Positions 1-5,228 of a stretch of 9,340 nucleotides of DNA are shown piece after piece. The notes under the pieces were generated by a model. The model did not search any database and was not told the origin of the DNA. It worked only from the letters and a program-made list of their open reading frames with translations. The stretch comes from JBBSOW01 sp038259365 (GTDB lineage: Bacteria > Actinomycetota > Actinomycetes > Propionibacteriales > Propionibacteriaceae): positions 1-9,340 of the forward strand of contig JBBSOW010000122.1 of assembly GCA_038259365.1 (NCBI GenBank). The letters run 5' to 3'. Made by a program: the position numbers and the translations under genes. The first letter of the stretch is position 1, and every line of letters begins with the position of its first letter.

Positions 1-139
1 CGCTGGAGCGCGGATACGTACCTGAGAGTCGTCATGGCCCCAACTTAGCCACCGGTCGAGTCGTCCGATTAATGAGACGCTCGGCTCACCGATGGGACGA
101 GAGGCCCAAACGTGCTTCACTGTTTGCATGTCTTTGAGC

Positions 140-199
140 ATGATGCGCGAGCGCGGCGGCTGCCGGCGCTTTGGCGTCATGTGTTGTTGCTGCGCCTGA
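140..199 (+). CDS. Polycysteine leader peptide (upstream ORF) of the rhodanese gene
   Basis: A short frame ends with ATG and four consecutive Cys codons (TGT TGT TGC TGC, 182-193), then GCC and TGA (197-199). Read from ATG 140 it encodes 19 residues, MMRERGGCRRFGVMCCCCA. In-frame ATGs also occur at 92, 128, 143 and 179. From ATG 92 the peptide would be 35 residues with seven Cys. None of these starts has a good Shine-Dalgarno sequence or an exactly placed TAnnnT box, so the start is unresolved. The stop lies 70 bases before the rhodanese start. Short cysteine-rich leaders upstream of sulfur and cysteine genes are known in mycobacteria and other actinobacteria, where translation through Cys codons senses cysteine supply. 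The same role here is inferred from the Cys run and its position. The alternative is a chance reading frame, but four adjacent Cys codons just ahead of a rhodanese make that less likely. Confidence 0.65.
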   Translation: MMRERGGCRRFGVMCCCCA

Positions 200-249
200 C
201 CCAGCCCAGCAACCCTCGCCGGCCTGAGCGCATCCGCTCCGCCGCCGGC
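162..249 (+). promoter_or_regulatory. Candidate attenuator: three competing GCCGGC segments around the Cys codons
   Basis: GCCGGC occurs at 162-167, 218-223 and 244-249 and is self-complementary, so the copies can pair in alternative ways. Segment 1 (162-168, GCCGGCG) pairs over 7 bp with 217-223. Segment 2 (218-223) pairs over 6 bp with segment 3 (244-249), enclosing an inner stem GAGCG (226-230) / CGCTC (235-239) with a CATC tetraloop. Segment 1 lies just before the Cys codons, and segments 2 and 3 lie between the leader stop and the rhodanese ribosome site. CTCC at 237-240 could also pair with GGAG at 260-263, competing with the inner stem. This resembles a 1:2 versus 2:3 attenuator, but GC palindromes are common in such genomes and no folding was run. 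Confidence 0.4.
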
Positions 250-259
250 ACCACCACTT

Positions 260-264
260 GGAGA
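260..264 (+). promoter_or_regulatory. Ribosome binding site that fixes the rhodanese start
   Basis: GGAGA lies five bases before ATG 270. It supports that ATG over the in-frame TTG at 258, which falls immediately before this site and has no Shine-Dalgarno sequence of its own. Confidence 0.75.
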
Positions 265-269
265 CTGCC

Positions 270-689
270 ATGAGCACCACCGTCCTCGCCCCCACCGTCT
301 GGGACGTCGTCCTCTTCCCCACCCCCACAGTCCTTCCGCCGTCGGCGGGGAGCCAGCTCAGCGCGCGCGCCGCGTTCCAGGCGGTCCTGCACGAGCGGGT
401 CGTGTTGGTCGACCTTCGCGACGCCGCCGAGCGCGTCACCGCCGGCGAGGTTGCCCCGGCTCTCGATCCCCAGCGCGTTAGCGCCGCCGAGCTGGCCGAT
501 TGGCTCGTGGCCGTGCGCGGGGAGTGGGATGGCGTCGTTTTACTCTCGGGCCGGGGCATCCGCTCCGACGCCGCGCGCCGCTGGTTGAACCGACGCTTTC
601 CCCACCTGGACATCGTCGATGTCCGTGGCGGATTCCAGGCCTGGCTCCGCGACGGCATGCCCAGCGTGGCGGCGCCGCACCTGCAATAG
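270..689 (+). CDS. Single-domain rhodanese-like protein with Ser in place of the catalytic Cys
   Basis: This 139-residue protein carries one rhodanese domain. VVLVDLRDAAER (residues 44-55) matches the family's N-terminal hhDhR-x-x-x-E element, and VDVRGGFQAWLRDGMP (116-131) matches the closing GG-x-x-AW-x-x-G-x-P element. The active-site loop, normally C-x-x-G-x-R-S, reads SGRGIRS at 93-99. Codon 546-548 is TCG, so the persulfide-carrying Cys is Ser93. The protein contains no cysteine anywhere. Active rhodaneses move sulfane sulfur through that Cys. This one probably cannot do so by the usual route and may instead bind or signal, as other Cys-less rhodanese domains do. No signal peptide or membrane segment is seen, so it is likely cytosolic. 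The start at ATG 270 is chosen for the GGAGA five bases upstream. It follows the polycysteine leader and is probably cotranscribed with the DUF2252 gene 35 bases downstream. The family call is firm; the function is not. Confidence 0.9.
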   Translation: MSTTVLAPTVWDVVLFPTPTVLPPSAGSQLSARAAFQAVLHERVVLVDLRDAAERVTAGEVAPALDPQRVSAAELADWLVAVRGEWDGVVLLSGRGIRSDAARRWLNRRFPHLDIVDVRGGFQAWLRDGMPSVAAPHLQ

Positions 690-724
690 GGTGGGCCGGG
701 CAGCCGACGACGGGAATCCACACC

Positions 725-2209
725 ATGGCACGAGCAACTGGGCAAACACCTGGGCAGGGACAGCCGCCGAGCACGCACACGGTTCTTTCCACCGCCGACA
801 GCTCCAGCTACGCCTCGGTCCGCAAGCGGCCCACCAGCCGCGCCGAGCGCTACGAGATGGGCAAGGCGCTACGCAAGGACGTGCCGCGTAAGAGCCTCGC
901 GCAGTGGAGCGCCTGGCCCGGCCGGCCCGATCCCGTCGCGCTGATCGAGGAGTCCCACGAGGGCCGCCGCGAGGACCTAGTCCCGATCCGCGTGGCCAGG
1001 ATGATCGGCTCTCCTTACGGCTTCCTGCGCGGCACCGCCGTCGTCATGGCCGACGACGTGGCCCATTTGCCCGCGACGGGGATCATGCCGGTGATCTGCG
1101 GCGACGCCCATCTGGGCAACTTCGGCTTCTACGCGTCTCCAGAGGGTGAGTTGGTCATCGATCTCAACGACTTCGACGAGGCCCACCCCGGCTGCTGGGA
1201 GTGGGACCTGCGCCGGCTGACCGCCTCCATCTGGGTGGCCGGCCGGGAGAACGGGGCCAGCGAGGACGAGTGCGCGAAGGCGGTGCACGCCTGTGTTTCT
1301 GCCTACCGCGACGAGCTTCGCTACCTGGCCGACCAACCCCTGATGATGCGCTCCTACAACCGCCTCGACGTGAACCGCCTGCACGAGACGGTCACCGAGA
1401 AGTCGCTGCGCGACGAGGTGAAACGCTCGGCCAAGCGCGCCCGCAAGCGCACCAGTGATCGCGCCCTACCCAAGTTCACCACGGAATCCGACGGCAAGCG
1501 GATCATGGCCGAGGATCCCCCCACCCTCGTCCGCGTCACCGACGAGCGCGCCGACGAGATCACGGAGGCGCTCGACGAATACCTCGCCACCCTGGCCCCG
1601 CACTGGCGGCGGGTCGTCGGCGGATACACCGTCGTCGACGTCGCCCACAAGGTTGTCGGGGTGGGCAGCGTCGGGCTGCGCGCCTACGTGGCGCTGCTGG
1701 AGGGCAGCAGCGAGGGCGATGTGCTGTTTCTGCAGATGAAGCAGGCCCGGCGCTCGGTGCTTGCCCAGTACGTGCACGGCGATTCGGCCTGGCACAAGCA
1801 CCAGGGCCAGCGGGTCGTGGAGTACCAGCAAGCCCTGCAGACCGCCAGCGATCCCCTGCTCGGATGGACGACCGTGGCGGGCCAGCACACCTACTACGTG
1901 CGGCAGTTCCGCAACAGCAAGGGCACCGTCCCGCTGGATTCGATCAGCCCTGCGGCGCTGTGCGACTACGCCGGCGTCGTCGGTCACCTGCTGGCCAAAG
2001 GCCACGCCCGCACCAGCGGTGCGTCGATGATCTCGGGGTACCTGGGAAAGGGTGACAACGTCGCCGACGCGCTCAGCATCTTCGCGCGGCTCTACGCCGA
2101 CCAGACCGAGGCCGATCACGCCGCCCTCGTCGCGGCGGTCAGGAACGGGCGTATCGCGGCCAGCGAAGGGGCCCTGGAATCCATGGGTTCGGCCTTCCGC
2201 CCCGCCTGA
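725..2209 (+). CDS. DUF2252 family protein (COG4320)
   Basis: This 494-residue protein matches the whole length of the DUF2252 family, whose biochemical role is not established. Family blocks in order are RVARMIGSPYGFLRG (about 94-108), GDAHLGNFG (126-134), DLNDFDEAHPGCWEWDLRRL (146-165), GVGSVGLRAY (312-321), LFLQMKQA (335-342, Lys339), the block reading YYVRQFRNSKG, and GYLGKGDN with YADQ near the C-terminus. GDAHLGN followed by DFD resembles the catalytic and metal-binding motifs of aminoglycoside/choline kinase-like phosphotransferases. GVGSVG and Lys339 resemble a nucleotide loop and its Lys but come after the catalytic motifs. The first 30 or so residues are low-complexity, rich in Gln, Ser and Thr, and probably flexible. 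ATG 725 is chosen because it is the first in-frame ATG after the rhodanese stop and has GGGA nine bases upstream. Longer starts would overlap most of the rhodanese. It is likely the second gene of the rhodanese operon. Confidence 0.95.
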   Translation: MARATGQTPGQGQPPSTHTVLSTADSSSYASVRKRPTSRAERYEMGKALRKDVPRKSLAQWSAWPGRPDPVALIEESHEGRREDLVPIRVARMIGSPYGFLRGTAVVMADDVAHLPATGIMPVICGDAHLGNFGFYASPEGELVIDLNDFDEAHPGCWEWDLRRLTASIWVAGRENGASEDECAKAVHACVSAYRDELRYLADQPLMMRSYNRLDVNRLHETVTEKSLRDEVKRSAKRARKRTSDRALPKFTTESDGKRIMAEDPPTLVRVTDERADEITEALDEYLATLAPHWRRVVGGYTVVDVAHKVVGVGSVGLRAYVALLEGSSEGDVLFLQMKQARRSVLAQYVHGDSAWHKHQGQRVVEYQQALQTASDPLLGWTTVAGQHTYYVRQFRNSKGTVPLDSISPAALCDYAGVVGHLLAKGHARTSGASMISGYLGKGDNVADALSIFARLYADQTEADHAALVAAVRNGRIAASEGALESMGSAFRPA

Positions 2210-2226
2210 TGTGTCGGTCCGGCCCG

Positions 2227-3468
2227 TCAGATCGGGGTCTCCTGGTTCAGCGGGGTGTAGGCGTCGGCCATCCGGCGTTCGCGTTCGATGATGTCGAGTT
2301 CGGCGAGCGCCTGTTCGACCGCCGCCAGCACCGAGCCCCGCAGCAGCCAGAGCGAGGTCTGCTCGTGGGCGTTCACGAGCATCAGCTCGGTCAAGATGGC
2401 GCGGGATTCGCGCAGGGTATCGAGCGCCTCGGCCAGCGTCGCCGGGGTCTGGGAGCGGTGGTGATAACGATCTTCGACGAGCGAGCCGTAGGCCAGGATG
2501 CAATCCGCCATGGTGTCCAGCACGACGGCGAAGGCCGGGCGCACCTCGGCCCCGAACGTGTCTTCGCGCGCCTGGCCCGCCGGGGCCTCACGCTGCAGCA
2601 CGGTGTACAGCGCCCGCACCGCGGCTAGCACCCGTTCCAACGTGTCGAGGTTGCGGCGCAGCTCCGGCTCGGCGTCTACGGCCCGGATCGCTCGCGGGTT
2701 CAACCGACGGGTTTCCTGAATCTCCTGGACGCGACGCGCCGCGGTGGAGACCTGGCCGCCGAGACCCCGGATGTCGTCGAGCCAACGGCCCACCTGGTCC
2801 AGGGTGATCGGATGCTCCCGCATCGAGGAGGCCGTGGATCGCAGAGAGCCGGCGATGCTCTCCCCCAGCCGTCGGATCTCGGTGGCCGCCTGTCGCGACG
2901 GCACGACCGGGGCGACGACGAGGCTCAGCACCATGCCCACCGACATCCCGATCAACGTGTTGATCACGCGTGTTTCCGCCTGCAGTCCGTCGCCACCGAC
3001 GGCCAAGATCAACATCGCGCTGATCGGAGCCTCGAGCATTTGATCGCCCAGTCGCAAGAGCTGGGCGATCACCAGTGCGGTAGCCACCGCGAGCCCCAGC
3101 GACCACCAGGTAAGCCCGAACCAGGAACTCAAGAAGATGGCCACGACCACGCCTGTCACGACCGCGCCGACGCGCACCAAGGCCATCCGCAGGGTCGAGA
3201 AGGCCGTGGCCTGGACGACGAGGATGGCCGTCAGCGGTCCCGTGATGTCGGTCGTCATTCCCGTGATGCGCGCCGACAGCAAGAAGGCCACGACCGCGGC
3301 CACGCTGAGGCGCGCCACCAGCGTCACATTGGAGCGCAACCGCCGGGGAACGTCTCGCAGGCGCCGCGGATGCCCCGGCCACATCAGCTCGAGGACGCGC
3401 CCGCCCAGCCGAGCAAGGAGGCCCGGAGCCCCGTCGTCCGCACCGTCGTGCAGTGTGGCCTCTGACAC
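2227..3468 (-). CDS. FUSC/aromatic acid exporter (ArAE) family membrane protein
   Basis: This 413-residue protein has a hydrophobic N-terminal half and a long soluble, helical C-terminal half. Likely membrane segments are near residues 50-66, 77-95, 97-116, 119-138, 147-160 and 169-189, giving six helices. Residues about 195-413 are charged and alpha-helical, with coiled-coil potential. This half-size layout is typical of bacterial FUSC/ArAE proteins, and larger relatives duplicate it. Family members are linked to efflux of aromatic acids or other small molecules, but the substrate here cannot be read from sequence. The start is GTG at 3468-3466, preceded by AGGG at close spacing. An ATG six bases upstream is out of frame. 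The gene converges on the DUF2252 gene with only 17 bases between stops, where no hairpin is visible. It is divergent from the reductase across a symmetric, AT-richer region that probably holds its promoter. Confidence 0.92.
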   Translation of the reverse strand: MSEATLHDGADDGAPGLLARLGGRVLELMWPGHPRRLRDVPRRLRSNVTLVARLSVAAVVAFLLSARITGMTTDITGPLTAILVVQATAFSTLRMALVRVGAVVTGVVVAIFLSSWFGLTWWSLGLAVATALVIAQLLRLGDQMLEAPISAMLILAVGGDGLQAETRVINTLIGMSVGMVLSLVVAPVVPSRQAATEIRRLGESIAGSLRSTASSMREHPITLDQVGRWLDDIRGLGGQVSTAARRVQEIQETRRLNPRAIRAVDAEPELRRNLDTLERVLAAVRALYTVLQREAPAGQAREDTFGAEVRPAFAVVLDTMADCILAYGSLVEDRYHHRSQTPATLAEALDTLRESRAILTELMLVNAHEQTSLWLLRGSVLAAVEQALAELDIIERERRMADAYTPLNQETPI

Positions 3469-3512
3469 GCCCTCATCCTGCCATTACCGCTCGGCAATGC
3501 CTCCACCGCCTC

Positions 3513-3563
3513 GATAACTCTCTATAGTGTTCTCTAGCTATCAGGCGATACTTGCTTATCGCC
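3513..3563. promoter_or_regulatory. Divergent intergenic region with nested inverted repeats, candidate operators
   Basis: This AT-richer patch lies between the divergent FUSC and reductase genes. It holds a perfect 7-bp inverted repeat, GGCGATA (3544-3550) and TATCGCC (3557-3563), with a 6-base spacer. It also holds an imperfect one, GATAACT (3513-3519) against AGCTATC (3536-3542), matching at six of seven positions. TCTCTA is repeated at 3519-3524 and 3531-3536, 12 bases apart. TATAGT at 3523-3528 could be a -10 box on the + strand, without a clear -35. The arrangement suits binding of a dimeric regulator. No regulator in the window is obviously tied to it. Confidence 0.4.
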
Positions 3564-3610
3564 GCCAATCGTGTGGGCTGGTGGCAGGCTCGGCCCTCCG
3601 GCTTTGCCAT

Positions 3611-3616
3611 TAGGCT
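3611..3616 (+). promoter_or_regulatory. -10 box of a probable leaderless promoter for the DprE2-like reductase
   Basis: TAGGCT fits the actinobacterial TAnnnT consensus and ends seven bases before the A of ATG 3623, leaving a six-base spacer. Transcription would then begin at or next to the start codon. No Shine-Dalgarno sequence precedes this ATG, which agrees with a leaderless transcript. No convincing -35 box is seen. Confidence 0.5.
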
Positions 3617-3622
3617 CAGCCC

Positions 3623-4363
3623 ATGGGGCAACAGGTGATCGTCATCTTTGGAGCGCGAAGCGAGATCGGTGGGGAGGTGGCAGCGAGACTAGCCCGAGGC
3701 AACATCGTGGTGCTGGCCGCGCGGGCCGGTCCGTTGGCGGACCAGCAAAGCCGCTGCCTGGCGGCAGGTGCGGAAACGGTGGACACCGTCACCTTCGACG
3801 CCGACGACACCTCCCGCCATCGGCAAATCGTCGAGGAGATCGAGTCCGAACACGGACCGATCGACGTCGCGGTGTTGACGTTCGGCATCCTCGGCGATCA
3901 GGACGTGGCTGAGGCCGACGAGGGTGAGGTGGCGCGGATCCTGCACACCGACTTCGTGGCCCAGGCGAGCCTGCTCACCGTGCTCGCCGACCGGATGCGC
4001 GGCAGGGCCAGCGGCACCCTCGTGGCCTTCTCGTCGGTGGCCGGACGCCGCGTGCGGCGGGCCAACTACGTCTACGGCTCCGCCAAGGCTGGCCTGGACG
4101 GGTTCGCTTCCGGGCTCGCCGACGCCCTACACGGCACCGGCGTGCGGCTGATCATCGCCCGGCCCGGCTTCGTGATCGGACGGATGACCGCGGGGATGGA
4201 TCCGGCCCTCTTCTCCAGCACCCCGGCGCAGGTCGGCGCGGCCGTGGTCGACAGCATCGAGAACGGCAGCCGAGTCGAGCTGTGGATTCCCTGGCAGCTG
4301 CGGGTGATGTTTGCCCCTGCGCCGTTCATCCCGCGCAGCGTCTGGCGTCGCCTGCCGCGCTGA
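3623..4363 (+). CDS. DprE2-like short-chain dehydrogenase/reductase
   Basis: This 246-residue SDR has the cofactor motif near its N-terminus (GARSEIG, 10-16), the catalytic Ser in the pair at 137-138, and YxxxK at Tyr151/Lys155. It resembles mycobacterial DprE2, which reduces the 2-keto intermediate to decaprenylphosphoryl-arabinose with NADH, in FGILGD (about 91-96), VRRANYVYGSAKAGLDGF (143-160), the RPGFV block and the C-terminal IPRSVWRRLPR. DprE2 normally works with the FAD enzyme DprE1. No dprE1 is in this window, so a role in arabinan precursor synthesis is not shown, and another polyprenyl-phosphosugar or small ketone may be the substrate. The protein is probably cytoplasmic or membrane-associated through its basic, hydrophobic C-terminus. 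Translation is probably leaderless from TAGGCT. A TRIC-like gene follows after 50 bases. Confidence 0.93.
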   Translation: MGQQVIVIFGARSEIGGEVAARLARGNIVVLAARAGPLADQQSRCLAAGAETVDTVTFDADDTSRHRQIVEEIESEHGPIDVAVLTFGILGDQDVAEADEGEVARILHTDFVAQASLLTVLADRMRGRASGTLVAFSSVAGRRVRRANYVYGSAKAGLDGFASGLADALHGTGVRLIIARPGFVIGRMTAGMDPALFSSTPAQVGAAVVDSIENGSRVELWIPWQLRVMFAPAPFIPRSVWRRLPR

Positions 4364-4401
4364 TTTTCCGTCGGCACTACTGCTGTTTTCGGCTACGCCG
4401 T

Positions 4402-4407
4402 TAGGGT
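4402..4407 (+). promoter_or_regulatory. -10 box of a probable leaderless promoter for the TRIC-like gene
   Basis: TAGGGT fits TAnnnT and, like the box of the preceding gene, leaves exactly six bases before the start codon, here GTG 4414. There is no Shine-Dalgarno sequence. The small CGGC-TAC-GCCG hairpin at 4390-4400 lies just upstream and might help end the preceding transcript, but it is too short to call. Confidence 0.5.
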
Positions 4408-4413
4408 TCTTGG

Positions 4414-5091
4414 GTGACTCAGTTCGACCCCAGCCTGCTTTACCGCATCGTCGATCTCGCGGGCGTCTTCGCCAACGGCTTCATCGGTGGAGCGGTGGCC
4501 AGGCGGCTCCGCTTCGACGTCGTCGGCTTTGTAGTGTTGGCCGTTCTCTCCGGCCTCGGCGGTGGGATCCTGCGGGATACGTTGATCCAGGCTCAAACCC
4601 CCGTCGCCTTCACCGATTCGTGGTACCTCGGCACCGCGATTGCGGCCGCGATAGTGGCCTTTCTCGTGGAACTGCGCAGCAAGTGGCCCAACCGCTTCCT
4701 CACCGTCCTCGACGCGGCCGCCGTGGGTTGTTGGGCGGCGACAGGGACCATCAAGGCGTTGAGCTTCGGGTTGGATTGGTTGCCCTCGGTACTCCTGGGC
4801 TGCATCACCGCCGTCGCCGGCGGCATGATCCGCGACATTTGCGTCGGGCAGATTCCGAAGGTGTTCGGCAGCACGCTCTACGCGACCGCCGCGTTGATTT
4901 GTTCGCTCGAGATGCTGATCTGCTTTCAGATCGGGGCGCTAAATCTCGGCCTGGCCGTCTCGATCGCAACCTCGATCCTCTTGGTATTGGCCGCGCGTCG
5001 GCTGGGATGGGCGCTGCCCGGTCCGGGTGACATCACCGCGGTGCGCATCCGGCGCCGAACCCGGCGAAGCCGCAGCGCAGGCGAGCAATGA
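4414..5091 (+). CDS. TRIC/YadS-type membrane channel (UPF0126 family)
   Basis: This 225-residue integral membrane protein shows the internal duplication of the family: SGLGGGILRD (46-55) in the first repeat and TAVAGGMIRD (132-141) in the second. These GG-x-x-RD motifs are the family signature. About seven hydrophobic segments alternate with short loops, as in prokaryotic TRIC channels, which form trimeric monovalent cation channels. The same Pfam family was earlier annotated as a glycine transporter, so the transported species remains open. The C-terminus is an Arg-rich tail (about residues 211-220) probably facing the cytoplasm. The start is GTG 4414, chosen because the homologous region begins within a few residues and because TAGGGT lies six bases upstream, implying a leaderless transcript. 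It follows the reductase by 50 bases and is followed by a strong inverted repeat that could end its transcript. Confidence 0.93.
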   Translation: MTQFDPSLLYRIVDLAGVFANGFIGGAVARRLRFDVVGFVVLAVLSGLGGGILRDTLIQAQTPVAFTDSWYLGTAIAAAIVAFLVELRSKWPNRFLTVLDAAAVGCWAATGTIKALSFGLDWLPSVLLGCITAVAGGMIRDICVGQIPKVFGSTLYATAALICSLEMLICFQIGALNLGLAVSIATSILLVLAARRLGWALPGPGDITAVRIRRRTRRSRSAGEQ

Positions 5092-5114
5092 TTCCTCGCT
5101 AGAGCGAACCCTGA

Positions 5115-5144
5115 CCGGGTGAATGGGGATGAGCACTCACCCGG
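5115..5144 (+). terminator. Candidate hairpin terminator after the TRIC-like gene
   Basis: CCGGGTGA (5115-5122) and TCACCCGG (5137-5144) form a perfect 8-bp stem with a 14-base loop, 23 bases after the stop codon. No U tract follows; the next bases are C-rich. Actinobacterial terminators often lack a U tract, so termination is plausible but unproven. Confidence 0.42.
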
Positions 5145-5159
5145 CTCCCCCCACCATGG

Positions 5160-5215
5160 TTGCAGACTGCTCACCCAACTAATGAGATAGTCGAGGCCTA
5201 CTTGCAGACCGTCTG
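5160..5215. promoter_or_regulatory. Palindromic repeats, candidate TetR operators
   Basis: TTGCAGACTG (5160-5169) and TTGCAGACCG (5202-5211) are near-identical direct repeats 42 bases apart, about four helical turns. Each sits in a palindrome with an odd centre: GCAG-A-CTGC (5162-5170) and CAGAC-C-GTCTG (5205-5215). They lie directly upstream of the TetR gene, where such regulators usually bind to repress themselves. If TAGTGT at 5236-5241 is the -10 box for a start at ATG 5247, the second palindrome would overlap the -35 position. The binding partner is inferred from position only. Confidence 0.4.
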
Positions 5216-5228
5216 ATTATGAGCGACC

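Noticed and set aside
1..48. Possible C-terminal tail of an upstream + strand gene, ending VVMAPT and TAG at 46-48.
   Set aside because: Only 15 codons are visible and nothing in them is recognisable. Another stop in a neighbouring frame is equally near, so there is no evidence that this is coding.
44..73. Possible promoter for the leader: TTAGCC (44-49) and GATTAA/ATTAAT (67-73) at 17-18 bp spacing.
   Set aside because: Both boxes match the consensus poorly and no start fits a leaderless layout, so it was not listed as a feature.
69..76. TAATGAGA shared between the left leader and the TetR upstream region (about 5180).
   Set aside because: An eight-base match without further similarity is expected by chance at this length.
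500..724. N-terminal extension of the DUF2252 frame back to 500.
   Set aside because: It would overlap most of the rhodanese gene, and the added residues are Arg/Pro-rich with no family similarity. ATG 725 is the sensible start.
86..778. Long - strand open frame opposite the rhodanese and the start of DUF2252.
   Set aside because: Its product is a low-complexity Arg/Ser/Ala-rich shadow of the high-GC coding strand, with no domain or ribosome site. The + strand genes have clear family motifs.
2812..3465. 217-residue + strand frame opposite the FUSC gene.
   Set aside because: The His/Gln/Arg/Asp-rich composition without structure is typical of an antisense shadow. The - strand frame has six clear membrane segments.
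4390..4400. CGGC-TAC-GCCG mini hairpin between the reductase and the TRIC gene, as a terminator.
   Set aside because: A 4-bp stem is too short in GC-rich DNA, and it sits where the promoter of the next gene is expected.
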